Positions 1 to 7,387 of a stretch of 64,000 bases of DNA are shown here, in pieces; the first letter of the stretch is position 1, and each line of letters starts with the position of its first letter. The notes under the pieces were generated by a model. That model was not told the DNA's origin. It saw only the letters and a program-made list of their open reading frames with translations, and searched no databases. The position numbers and the translations under genes were made by a program. Origin of the DNA: Enterococcus raffinosus (GTDB taxonomy: Bacteria; Bacillota; Bacilli; Lactobacillales; Enterococcaceae); NCBI RefSeq assembly GCF_018917525.1, contig NZ_JAHLOS010000004.1, positions 124,001-188,000 of the forward strand. Direction: 5' to 3'.

Positions 1-2
1 TT

Positions 3-383
3 CAGGAGCAAACCGATCAATCAAAAAAATTATTTGAAATCAAGCAACGAATGACTGATTTGGTCTTTGAGGATCCGTTAATAAAAAAATGGGAACAATT
101 TTTCCCTAACGAAAGCTCTCGCTTGATGGAGCTTTTAAGCCAGCGAGGTAAGACTAAAAAGGTTCAACTACAAAAAATGTTGGATTACATTTCTACTAAA
201 GAGTGCCGCCGGGCATTTTTGATTGCCTATTTTGGGGAAACATTAACTGAGAATAATCAAAAATGCTGCGATAACGATGATGCTTTATTAAAGGTGAAAG
301 CAGTAGAACAGATGAACAACGAGGTCCAGCTTTCTTGGGGAAAAATTATTCAAAAAATTTTTAAAAATGATGAGAAAGATTGA
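3..383 (+). CDS. recQ: RecQ-family DNA helicase, C-terminal fragment (5' end outside window)
   Basis: The reading frame is open from the left edge, so only the last 126 codons are present. Residues CRRAFLIAYFGE match the start of the RecQ zinc-binding subdomain. RecQ helicases unwind DNA 3'-5' in repair and fork processing. The usual second cysteine cluster (CxxCDxC) reads QKCCDND here, so two of four expected zinc ligands look absent. B. subtilis RecS lies in the same position upstream of a LysM gene and cmk, which supports a RecQ/RecS call. The helicase core is not visible, so the subfamily is uncertain. Confidence 0.8.
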   Translation, partial: QEQTDQSKKLFEIKQRMTDLVFEDPLIKKWEQFFPNESSRLMELLSQRGKTKKVQLQKMLDYISTKECRRAFLIAYFGETLTENNQKCCDNDDALLKVKAVEQMNNEVQLSWGKIIQKIFKNDEKD

Positions 384-410
384 AAATTGGCGCCACATTT
401 TCAAGAGCTA

Positions 411-419
411 TGGTATAAT
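411..419 (+). promoter_or_regulatory. Extended -10 promoter for the LysM gene
   Basis: TGGTATAAT is a perfect extended -10 element. No convincing -35 lies at 16-18 bp. It sits 33 bp before the TTG start and overlaps the upstream in-frame ATG at 422, which rules that ATG out as the start. Confidence 0.6.
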
Positions 420-451
420 ACATGGCGATAGCATTTAGGAGGTTAGAGAAA

Positions 452-1105
452 TTGAGTAGAAAAGATCGCTATAACGATACGAACAACGAACCGTGGGATC
501 AACATATTTACGAATCTGATAGTGAAGAAGAAACCTATTCACGCAGCCAGTCTCGTCGTAGTGGTGGTGGAAACAAAGGTGGCGGAAATACGAAATTCTT
601 GACGATTCTAGTCGCATTATTATTAGCCCTTATTTTGATTCCAGCTGGTGCCTTTTTCTGGATTACTCGTGATAACGACAAACCAGCAGCCTCTCCTGAG
701 AGTACAACTCAGGTATCTAAGGTTTCTTCAACAGAAAAGTCAAGCACGGAAGAAAGCAGCACCGAAGAAAGCACATCTTCAACAGATTCAGAAGCAAATC
801 AACAAGAGCAACAACAAGCCGCTGATCAGCAAGCACAGCAACAAGCTGCAGCTGAATCTCAGGCAGCCGCAGAGGCACAAGCGCAAGCAGAAGCATCACG
901 TTCTGCAGCAGCTGCGCAACAAACAACACCATCTTCAAGTACAACGAATGATGCAAACGCCCAATATGGTACAGTTCAATCAGGTGAAGGTCCACAACAA
1001 ATTGCTGGACGCTATGGCTTGAGTGTCGATGAATTCTTAAGACTGAATGGGATGGATAGAAGCAATTTCTATTTTGATCCAGGTCAACAAGTGCGTATTA
1101 AATAA
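452..1105 (+). CDS. Membrane-anchored LysM-domain protein
   Basis: 217 aa from a TTG start preceded by AGGAGG at 437-442 (9-nt spacing). The upstream in-frame ATG (422) lies within 3 bp of the promoter -10 and cannot be used. Order: a charged cytoplasmic N-terminus of about 50 residues, one membrane segment (about 50-72, FLTILVALLLALILIPAGAF), a long Ser/Thr/Glu then Gln/Ala-rich linker, and one C-terminal LysM repeat (about 170-217) that should bind peptidoglycan. The topology is type II with LysM outside. It resembles B. subtilis YpbE in layout and position next to recQ-like and cmk genes. Its exact role is unknown; the low-complexity linker probably spans the wall. Confidence 0.85.
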   Translation: MSRKDRYNDTNNEPWDQHIYESDSEEETYSRSQSRRSGGGNKGGGNTKFLTILVALLLALILIPAGAFFWITRDNDKPAASPESTTQVSKVSSTEKSSTEESSTEESTSSTDSEANQQEQQQAADQQAQQQAAAESQAAAEAQAQAEASRSAAAAQQTTPSSSTTNDANAQYGTVQSGEGPQQIAGRYGLSVDEFLRLNGMDRSNFYFDPGQQVRIK

Positions 1106-1117
1106 TTTGAATACTTT

Positions 1118-1150
1118 GCCGTAATCGCTAGCGATTACGGCTTATTTATT
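1118..1150 (+). terminator. Palindromic hairpin after the LysM gene
   Basis: A perfect 24-nt palindrome (GCCGTAATCGCTAGCGATTACGGC) is followed by TTATTTATT. The T tract is interrupted, so termination may be partial and cmk may be reached by read-through. Confidence 0.5.
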
Positions 1151-1165
1151 GAAAAGAGGCAGAAC

Positions 1166-1837
1166 ATGGAAAAAATTTCAATTGCAATCGACGGTCCCGC
1201 ATCGTCTGGTAAAAGCACCGTAGCGAAAATTTTGGCAAGTGACTTTCATTTTGTTTATGTTGACACGGGTGCGATGTATCGAGCTATAACATTTTTAGCA
1301 ATCAAACACAATATCGCGTTTTCAGATGAAGATGGATTGGCTGAATTAACAAAAAAATACCCGATCAGCTTTAAGCAATCGGCTCATGGTCAGCTTGTTT
1401 TTGCTGATGATGAAGAGATTACACAAGCAATTCGACAACCAGATGTAACGGGGGCCGTTTCTGAGGTTTCCGCCCATGGAAAGGTTCGAGAAGAATTAGT
1501 CGAATCGCAAAGACAGCTAGCTCAAGCTGGCGGGATTGTCATGGATGGCCGTGATATTGGTACAACCGTACTGCCGCAAGCAGAAGTAAAAATCTTTCTA
1601 GTCGCAAGCGTTGAAGAACGAGCACAACGCCGCTATAAAGAAAATCAGGAAAAAGGAATCGAGATGGATTTTGAGGCGATTAAAGAAGCAATTGCCAAGC
1701 GAGATTATTTGGATTCGCATCGGGAAGTTTCACCTCTGGTTCAGGCAGCAGATGCTGAATTGGTCGATACGACTGGAATGTCAATTGAACAGGTAGTAAC
1801 GAAGATTAAAGAGGTAATCCAGTCAAAAGGTTTCTAA
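1166..1837 (+). CDS. cmk: Cytidylate kinase
   Basis: 223 aa, the usual length. Cytidylate kinase phosphorylates CMP and dCMP with ATP in pyrimidine salvage and lipid-precursor supply. The P-loop GPASSGKST is at residues 8-16, followed by [11 protein letters not shown] and the DGRDIGTTV motif typical of the CMP kinase family. Ribosome site GAAAAGAGG precedes the ATG. The order cmk-rpsA-der-hup is conserved in Bacillus and enterococci. A strong hairpin follows, so cmk is probably separated transcriptionally from rpsA. Confidence 0.97.
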   Translation: MEKISIAIDGPASSGKSTVAKILASDFHFVYVDTGAMYRAITFLAIKHNIAFSDEDGLAELTKKYPISFKQSAHGQLVFADDEEITQAIRQPDVTGAVSEVSAHGKVREELVESQRQLAQAGGIVMDGRDIGTTVLPQAEVKIFLVASVEERAQRRYKENQEKGIEMDFEAIKEAIAKRDYLDSHREVSPLVQAADAELVDTTGMSIEQVVTKIKEVIQSKGF

Positions 1838-1855
1838 ATTTTGGATAAAAACGAT

Positions 1856-1912
1856 AAATAAAGCGAATTTCTTTCAATTTTTTAGAAAAAAAGAAGAAAT
1901 CGCTTTATTTTT
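1856..1912 (+). terminator. Terminator between cmk and rpsA
   Basis: Long stem of AAATAAAGCGA plus ATTTCTTT on the left and AAGAAGAAATCGCTTTATTT on the right, ending in TTTATTTTTC. The A-rich left side means it could also act for the opposite strand. Confidence 0.75.
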
Positions 1913-1983
1913 CATGTGGATTCATCTAAAATAGGACATGTAGTGTATTTTACGCAGAATTGTTGGTAAGGAGGACAAACGAC

Positions 1984-3204
1984 ATGACAGATTTAGAACA
2001 AAATTCGATGGACAACGAGAATGTTTCCATGGAAGCAGCAATGGAAAGTGTGAATGAAGTTCAAGTTGGCGATATTGTTAAAGGCGAGGTGCTTGCCTTA
2101 GAAGATAAACAAGTTATCGTTGGTATTGAAGGTGCGGGAGTAGAAGGTGTTGTTCCTGCAAAAGAGCTTTCAACTTTACCTGTTGAAGATATCAATGAAG
2201 AAGTCAAGGTTGGCGATATTCTTGATTTAGTCGTTATCTCTTCTATCGGAAAAGACAAAGAAAATGGAAGTTATCTCCTTTCTAAACGCCGCTTAGACGC
2301 GAAGAAAGTTTGGGAAGATATTGAGAAAGAATTCCAAGATGGAAAAATTATCGAAGCACCAGTAACCAGCAGCGTTAAAGGTGGATTGGTTGTTGATGTA
2401 GGTGTGCGCGGCTTTGTGCCAGCGTCAATGATCGATGATCATTTCGTTGATGATTTTTCAGCGTATACTGGAAAAACTTTGAAATTCAAAATCATTGAAA
2501 TCGAACCTTCTGAAAATCGTTTGATTTTATCTCATAAAGCAGTAGTTGAAGCAGAAAAAGCTGAGAAGAAAAAAGAAATCTTGGCAGAATTGTACGAAGG
2601 TCAAGTCATCAAAGGTCAAGTGGCTCGTTTGACAGACTTTGGAGCCTTTATCGATCTTGGCGGCATCGACGGATTGGTTCACGTGTCAGAGATTTCTCAC
2701 AGTCATGTGGCTAAACCAGCTGATGTATTAAGTGTCGGTGATGAAGTAGAAGTTCAAGTGCTTTCTGTTGATCCAGAAAAAGAACGGATTTCATTATCTA
2801 TCAAAGCGAATTTACCTGGACCTTGGACAGATATTGAAGAAAAAGCGGCTCCAGGTTCTGTACTTGAAGGAACGGTGAAACGTTTGACAAGCTTTGGAGC
2901 ATTTGTTGAAATCTTCCCAGGTGTGGAAGGCTTAGTGCACATTTCTCAAATCTCTCACAAACATATTGCAACCCCTCATGAAGTATTACATGAAGGCGAC
3001 CAAGTCCAAGTGAAGGTTTTAGAAGTACATCCTGAAGATCATCGTGTAGCTCTTTCAATCAAAGCGTTAGAAGAAAAGCCTGAAGAAGCAAAACCAGAGC
3101 CAGCTGAAGAAGAGACATACGAGATGCCAGAAGAAAATACTGGTTTCACTATGGGTGATATCTTAGGCGATGCTTTAAATGAAAGTTCAGAAGACCAAGA
3201 ATAG
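1984..3204 (+). CDS. rpsA: 30S ribosomal protein S1 homologue (four S1 domains)
   Basis: 406 aa starting at ATG 1984, with AAGGAGG 9 nt upstream; an earlier in-frame TTG at 1960 lies before this site and is not used. Four consecutive S1 RNA-binding domains are visible, starting near residues 28, 115, 205 and 290. The last two carry the typical DFGAFIDLGGIDGLVHVSEIS and SFGAFVEIFPGVEGLVHISQIS pattern. The Glu-rich tail ends ESSEDQE. Gram-negative S1 has six domains; the four-domain form is typical of Firmicutes (B. subtilis YpfD), where its role in initiation is less strict. It is followed by a terminator. Confidence 0.95.
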   Translation: MTDLEQNSMDNENVSMEAAMESVNEVQVGDIVKGEVLALEDKQVIVGIEGAGVEGVVPAKELSTLPVEDINEEVKVGDILDLVVISSIGKDKENGSYLLSKRRLDAKKVWEDIEKEFQDGKIIEAPVTSSVKGGLVVDVGVRGFVPASMIDDHFVDDFSAYTGKTLKFKIIEIEPSENRLILSHKAVVEAEKAEKKKEILAELYEGQVIKGQVARLTDFGAFIDLGGIDGLVHVSEISHSHVAKPADVLSVGDEVEVQVLSVDPEKERISLSIKANLPGPWTDIEEKAAPGSVLEGTVKRLTSFGAFVEIFPGVEGLVHISQISHKHIATPHEVLHEGDQVQVKVLEVHPEDHRVALSIKALEEKPEEAKPEPAEEETYEMPEENTGFTMGDILGDALNESSEDQE

Positions 3205-3215
3205 AATTCATTGAA

Positions 3216-3240
3216 GGCGTGCTTTAGCACGTCTTTTTTG
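3216..3240 (+). terminator. rpsA terminator
   Basis: GGCGTGC-TTTA-GCACGTC stem followed by TTTTTTG directly after rpsA. Confidence 0.9.
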
Positions 3241-3291
3241 TCCGATTTGATTTCCATGATAAGCGAACAGCTGATATTTTAATGAAAATGG

Positions 3292-3319
3292 CTCCTTCTC
3301 TTGCAAGAAGGAGTTTTCT
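3292..3319 (+). terminator. Second terminator-like hairpin upstream of der
   Basis: CTCCTTCT/AGAAGGAG stem with a 6-nt loop followed by TTTTCTTA. It lies 50 nt after the rpsA terminator with no gene between, so it may stop read-through or belong to a der leader transcript. A weak extended -10 (TGATATTTT, 3272-3280) lies just upstream. Confidence 0.55.
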
Positions 3320-3329
3320 TAGTTAAACT

Positions 3330-3400
3330 AAGGAGAATTTGGAAAAAGTACCACTACTTTTAAAGTAGCTGGTATCTGCTGTCTATCAGACAGATTTTTT
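3330..3400 (+). promoter_or_regulatory. Probable transcription attenuator in the der leader
   Basis: A Rho-independent terminator (CTGTCT-ATC-AGACAG then ATTTTTT, 3379-3400) lies 40 nt before der. Ahead of it is a hairpin at 3350-3373 (CTACT/AGTAG core). Overlapping that hairpin is a possible nine-codon leader peptide: AAGGAG (3330-3335), TTG at 3339, encoding MEKVPLLLK and TAG at 3366-3368. The Shine-Dalgarno spacing is short (3 nt), so translation is uncertain. Confidence 0.5.
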
Positions 3401-3439
3401 CTAGTAGAAAAGTATTTAATAGGAACGAGGAGTTAAATT

Positions 3440-4750
3440 ATGTCAAATCCTACAATTGCTATTGTTGGTCGTCCGAACGTCGGAAAATCAACATTGTTTA
3501 ATCGGATCGCTGGAGAGCGCATTTCAATCGTTGAAGATACCCCAGGTGTTACCCGTGACCGTATCTATGCAAAAGGCGAGTGGTTAGACCACGAATTTTC
3601 AATCATTGATACTGGTGGAATTGATATTGGCGATGAACCTTTTATGGAACAAATTAAACAACAAGCACAAATCGCCATTGATGAAGCAGATGTCATTTTA
3701 CTTGTGGCAAGCGGTAAAGAAGGCGTTACTGATGCCGACGAAGCGGTCGCTAAAATTTTGTATCGCAGTAAAAAACCAATTATCTTAATGGTTAATAAGG
3801 TCGATAATCCTGAAATGCGAAACGATATCTACGAATTTTATTCATTAGGTCTAGGCGAACCGTATCCTGTATCAGGAAGTCACGGGCTAGGTTTAGGGGA
3901 TGTATTAGATGAAGCAGTTAAGCATTTCCCGACAGACAATGAAGAGGATGAAGACGAGTCAATCAAGTTTAGTTTGATCGGTCGTCCCAATGTCGGTAAA
4001 TCTTCTTTAATTAATGCTATTTTAGGCGAAGATCGTGTCATTGTTTCTGATATTGAAGGAACGACTCGTGACGCAATCGATACAAAGTTTGTCGGTGAAA
4101 ATGGCCAAGAGTTTACGATGATTGATACCGCTGGAATGCGGAAACGCGGGAAAGTTTACGAAAATACAGAAAAATATTCTGTTATGCGGGCGATGCGCGC
4201 AATCGATCGTTCAGATGTTGTTCTGGTCGTTTTAAATGGGGAAGAAGGCATTCGGGAACAAGATAAGCGAATTGCAGGATATGCTCATGAAGCGGGTCGC
4301 GGAGTGATCATTGTGGTTAATAAATGGGATCTGGTGAAAAAAGATACCAATACCATGAAAGAGTTTGAAGAAGAGATTCGTGATGAATTTGCGTATTTAG
4401 ATTATGCACCGATCGTTTTCGTTTCTGCTATGACGAAGCAACGGTTGAACAAGATTCCAACGATGATTGAAGAAGTCAGCATGAATCAAAACTTGCGGAT
4501 TCCTTCATCAGTTTTAAATGATATCATCATGGATGCAGTAGCAATTAACCCGACACCAACAGATAAGGGCAAACGTTTGAAGATTTTTTATGCTACACAG
4601 GTGGCGGTAAAACCACCAACCTTTGTCGTATTTGTGAATGAAGAAGAGTTGATGCATTTCTCATATGCGCGCTTTTTAGAGAATCAAATTCGAAAAGCTT
4701 TCGAATTTGAAGGAACGCCGATAAAAATAATCGCTCGCAGAAGAAAATAA
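3440..4750 (+). CDS. der: Ribosome-assembly GTPase Der (EngA)
   Basis: 436 aa, family length. Der is an essential GTPase with tandem G domains that acts in late 50S subunit assembly. G1 motifs GRPNVGKST (res 8-16) and GRPNVGKSS, both with DTAG/DTGG G3 motifs and NKVD/NKWD G4 motifs, are followed by a C-terminal KH-like domain ending in basic ARRRK. ATG is preceded by GAGGAG. The 235-nt leader contains terminator-like hairpins, suggesting conditional expression. Confidence 0.98.
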   Translation: MSNPTIAIVGRPNVGKSTLFNRIAGERISIVEDTPGVTRDRIYAKGEWLDHEFSIIDTGGIDIGDEPFMEQIKQQAQIAIDEADVILLVASGKEGVTDADEAVAKILYRSKKPIILMVNKVDNPEMRNDIYEFYSLGLGEPYPVSGSHGLGLGDVLDEAVKHFPTDNEEDEDESIKFSLIGRPNVGKSSLINAILGEDRVIVSDIEGTTRDAIDTKFVGENGQEFTMIDTAGMRKRGKVYENTEKYSVMRAMRAIDRSDVVLVVLNGEEGIREQDKRIAGYAHEAGRGVIIVVNKWDLVKKDTNTMKEFEEEIRDEFAYLDYAPIVFVSAMTKQRLNKIPTMIEEVSMNQNLRIPSSVLNDIIMDAVAINPTPTDKGKRLKIFYATQVAVKPPTFVVFVNEEELMHFSYARFLENQIRKAFEFEGTPIKIIARRRK

Positions 4751-4840
4751 GGTATTTTATCATACTTTTATTTTGCTGACAACAGATTTCTCCGAATGAT
4801 AAAACAACCATGAATTTTGTGCCATTAATCGCTAAAAACC

Positions 4841-4869
4841 TTGCTAACATAAGGTTCTTATGCTATCGT
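4841..4869 (+). promoter_or_regulatory. Possible hup promoter
   Basis: TTGCTA (4841-4846), 17-bp spacer and TATCGT (4864-4869) with a TG extension at 4861-4862. The -10 is imperfect. It would give a leader of about 105 nt. Confidence 0.4.
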
Positions 4870-4877
4870 TATAACAG

Positions 4878-4949
4878 AATATTGACCAAATCAATATTTC
4901 TTTGCTGATGACTGGACCACTCAGTTCATCAGATGATGTTTTTAACATC
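4878..4949 (+). promoter_or_regulatory. Structured hup 5' leader with three hairpins in series
   Basis: AATATTGA/TCAATATT (4878-4898), then CTGATGACTG/CAGTTCATCAG (4905-4932, one bulge), then GATGTT/AACATC (4935-4949). All precede the AGGAGGTG ribosome site. None has a T tract in the right place for termination, so a role in mRNA stability or translation is more likely. Confidence 0.5.
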
Positions 4950-4980
4950 AATACTCATTTCTCAGGAGGTGAATTCATTC

Positions 4981-5256
4981 ATGGCAAACAAAGCAGAATT
5001 GATCGAAAAAGTTGCAGCAGCTACTGACTTAACTAAGAAAGACGCTACAGCTGCTGTCGATGCTGTATTTTCAACTATCCAAGACGCATTAGCTGAAGGT
5101 GAAAAAGTTCAGTTGATCGGCTTCGGTAACTTTGAAGTACGTGAACGTGCGGCCCGCAAAGGACGTAACCCACAAACTGGTGAAGAAATCGAAATTCCAG
5201 CAAGCAAAGTACCTGCATTTAAACCAGGTAAAGCGCTAAAAGATGCAGTTAAATAA
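4981..5256 (+). CDS. hup: DNA-binding protein HU
   Basis: 91 aa from ATG 4981, with AGGAGGTG ending 9 nt upstream; an in-frame ATG at 4933 lies in the leader before this site. HU is a small dimeric nucleoid protein that bends DNA. The IHF/HU signature [21 protein letters not shown] forms the DNA-gripping arm, and the helical N-terminus ([17 protein letters not shown]) is standard. It is monocistronic between a structured leader and a strong terminator, consistent with high expression. Confidence 0.98.
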   Translation: MANKAELIEKVAAATDLTKKDATAAVDAVFSTIQDALAEGEKVQLIGFGNFEVRERAARKGRNPQTGEEIEIPASKVPAFKPGKALKDAVK

Positions 5257-5270
5257 TTTTTGCTGCTAAA

Positions 5271-5305
5271 ACCGTTGTGACTTTTGAGTCACAACGGTTT
5301 TTTTC
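5271..5305 (+). terminator. hup terminator
   Basis: Perfect 12-bp stem ACCGTTGTGACT/AGTCACAACGGT with a short loop and TTTTTTT tail. Confidence 0.97.
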
Positions 5306-5457
5306 TCTAAAAATAGAACCAAGATTATTTGAGACTTATTTCTACGAGGTGTCGTTATTTCACTCAATTTGTAACTTATTTTTTATTTTACGAAAGGCTT
5401 GGCTTAGGATAGAATAATAAAGAGGATTTAATGAAAAAGGAGAAGGTGGGTGAAGCG

Positions 5458-6168
5458 ATGTCGAAGGAGAAATTGTATTATGTTCCAAAAAATGATTCTT
5501 GGCATTCATATGAATTTCTTGCACAAAGGCAAAATGATCCTAAGTGGCGACAAGCCTTTTTGGAAGCGGAAGCACAAATAGAAAGAGAAGATAGGAAAAG
5601 GAAGCGTCGCAACTTTATTATATTAATCGTATCTGTTCCGCTTTTGCTTATAGGTGTGATGGTTGGACTTTATTTCTATGGCTCATCTGAAGAAGAGGTA
5701 ATTCCGAAACGGGAGATAAGTTTAAACGATTCCACAGGTGCATCAACAGAAGCAACTATCGAATCCTCAACGATCGACACATCAAGTATCGGACAAGTAT
5801 TGATCACACCATGGGGAGAACAGGTAACAGTGCTTCGTATCTTGCCAAATGGTGAGCGGGTAATCAAAGAGGGTTATTCGCCATCGGATTTAAATAATGA
5901 TGGTGTGTTAACCTTTGAAGAATTGTCTGAGGTGGAGGAGCGGGCAAATCAGCAACCGTATCAACAGACGCCGCAACAAGGGCAGAATTATCAGCAACAG
6001 ACACCGCAGCAGGGTCAAAACAATCAGCAACAGCAGAACCCGCAACAGGAACAAAATCAACAGCAAACGCCGCAAGGAAATCAAGGCGTTCAATCAAATC
6101 AGTCAAACGGGGAACAAACCCCTTCTAGTCAAGAAACACCAGTTCAAAACCAACAGCAAACACCGTAA
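5458..6168 (+). CDS. Unrecognised single-span membrane protein with an EF-hand-like loop and Gln-rich tail
   Basis: 236 aa from ATG 5458 (AAGGTGGG upstream); ATG 5431 is an alternative giving 9 more residues. Order: charged cytoplasmic N-terminus (1-50, ending RKRKRR), one membrane segment (about 52-74, NFIILIVSVPLLLIGVMVGL), a Ser/Thr-rich stretch, a small domain around ITPWGEQVTVLRILPNGERV, a canonical 12-residue calcium-binding loop DLNNDGVLTFEE (144-155), then about 80 residues rich in Gln/Pro/Asn. The positive-inside rule puts the EF-hand outside the cell. I do not recognise the family. A possible promoter TTTACG-17-TAGAAT is at 5387-5415. Confidence 0.75.
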   Translation: MSKEKLYYVPKNDSWHSYEFLAQRQNDPKWRQAFLEAEAQIEREDRKRKRRNFIILIVSVPLLLIGVMVGLYFYGSSEEEVIPKREISLNDSTGASTEATIESSTIDTSSIGQVLITPWGEQVTVLRILPNGERVIKEGYSPSDLNNDGVLTFEELSEVEERANQQPYQQTPQQGQNYQQQTPQQGQNNQQQQNPQQEQNQQQTPQGNQGVQSNQSNGEQTPSSQETPVQNQQQTP

Positions 6169-6269
6169 AATCAATAAGCTATTTGATTTGTGTGTAATAA
6201 TTTTTCATTTTCTTCAAAAAGATAGAAACTTGAAAGATTTTTGAGGATTATTGTGGAAATGACTAACAG

Positions 6270-6302
6270 CCTTTCGCAGATTTGTTGCGGGAGGTTTTTT
6301 TG
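6270..6302 (+). terminator. Terminator after the EF-hand protein gene
   Basis: CCTTTCGCA/TGCGGGAGG stem (two G-U pairs), 7-nt loop, then TTTTTTTG. Its right arm overlaps the -35 of the next promoter. Confidence 0.85.
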
Positions 6303-6311
6303 TAGTATAAA
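6282..6311 (+). promoter_or_regulatory. Promoter for the AroB-like/ypiA/ypiB operon
   Basis: TTGTTG (6282-6287), 18-bp spacer, TATAAA (6306-6311). The next start codon is 24 bp further on. Confidence 0.55.
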
Positions 6312-6334
6312 ATGAAGTAAACGGGGTGAACGTG

Positions 6335-7387
6335 ATGGAAGTAACATATCGAAATAAGCTTCATGAAACGCGAATCACGTATGGTGAAACTGTCGCTTCA
6401 ATGATGCGCGAAAAGGATTTGGAAAATAAACAGATTCTATTTTGCGGCAACCAGCGCTACTATGATTTATATGCGGAAAAGCTAAGAAAATTTATTCCAA
6501 AATCAAGTACACATAATTGGTTCATTACGCCGAACAATCGTTATTGCAATACAATGAATAATTTTCAAGATCTGATTCACTTTTTGGATCGGTTTAGTCG
6601 GCAAAAAGAAACGATTTTTCTTGGTATTGGCAATGAAGGTGTGATTGAGTTGCTGGGCTTTACTCATCATGTTGCAAACTTTAAAGCCGAGCTGTGCTTC
6701 TTACCAGTTTCACTACGTTCCTTTGCTCAAAGTCTGTCTTTTGTTGATCAAATTCTTTCCGAAAAAAATTTGATGACAGTTATGGAGATTGAGGAGGTAC
6801 CTCAAAGCATCTTGTTTGATCATACTTTGGCGGATCAGCAAACAACTGGGAAGATGGTGGATCTCTTGACATTGATTCGCTGTGGGCTTGTTTGTGATTA
6901 TCCTTTTTTACAAAGTCTGTATGTAAATTTTCCTACCCGCGAGGCGCTTTTGCAGCAGTCATTCTCGGCATTCAGCGAAAGGCTGATCAATTATTATCAA
7001 ACCAACAGCCAACAGCTCAATGATTTCGGTAAAACCTTTGAGAAAGCTTTTTTTCAAACGGAAAACGGTTCGCTGCTGTCAAATAGTATGAAAACAATGT
7101 TTGGATTATTGTTTGAACTAGCGTGGAATGTTTCTGCAAGTAATCTTCATTTCAATTTCAAAAATTTTATGATATGGTTGGTGCGATTAGGTTTTCCAAT
7201 CATTGTACCAGAGGGAATCTCGTTGGCTGATTACGGTCAGCAGGTGATTGCACTAGCAAAAGAAAAACCACTGGCTGGATTAATTCAAGTCGGTGAAGTC
7301 GGAATGAAAAAAGTTCCGACACAAAAAGAATTACTTCAAACATTTGAAGTGTATCAAAAAATCGTTACAGAGATCAGGGGAGAATAG
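6335..7387 (+). CDS. Divergent AroB-like (3-dehydroquinate synthase fold) protein, probably not catalytic
   Basis: 350 aa from ATG 6335 (GGGG at 6323-6326 serves as ribosome site; the GTG at 6326 is part of it). By eye it follows AroB along its length. Residues 97-109 (GIGNEGVIELLGF) match the GGGVVGDLAGF NAD-binding loop, followed by FLPVSLRSFAQSLS in place of iPTTLLAqvDSS. Residues 178-191 match GLAEVIKHGLI, but the metal-binding Glu is Thr179 and the following Lys is Arg182. The two-His GHTxGHAxE motif reads MKTMFGLLFE (252-261), and only the last His (272) remains. So catalysis looks lost. It runs without a gap into ypiA; in B. subtilis ypiA-ypiB follow the aro/trp cluster. Assignment rests on manual alignment. 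Confidence 0.6.
   Translation: MEVTYRNKLHETRITYGETVASMMREKDLENKQILFCGNQRYYDLYAEKLRKFIPKSSTHNWFITPNNRYCNTMNNFQDLIHFLDRFSRQKETIFLGIGNEGVIELLGFTHHVANFKAELCFLPVSLRSFAQSLSFVDQILSEKNLMTVMEIEEVPQSILFDHTLADQQTTGKMVDLLTLIRCGLVCDYPFLQSLYVNFPTREALLQQSFSAFSERLINYYQTNSQQLNDFGKTFEKAFFQTENGSLLSNSMKTMFGLLFELAWNVSASNLHFNFKNFMIWLVRLGFPIIVPEGISLADYGQQVIALAKEKPLAGLIQVGEVGMKKVPTQKELLQTFEVYQKIVTEIRGE

Noticed and set aside
648-1022. 124-codon frame overlapping the LysM gene
   Set aside because: It arises from the Gln/Ala/Ser-rich repeats read in another frame, is Gln/Lys-rich and has no ribosome site.
5915-6244. 109-codon Arg/Asn/Lys-rich frame over the Gln-rich tail
   Set aside because: Frame shadow of CAA/CAG repeats; no ribosome site and no family resemblance.
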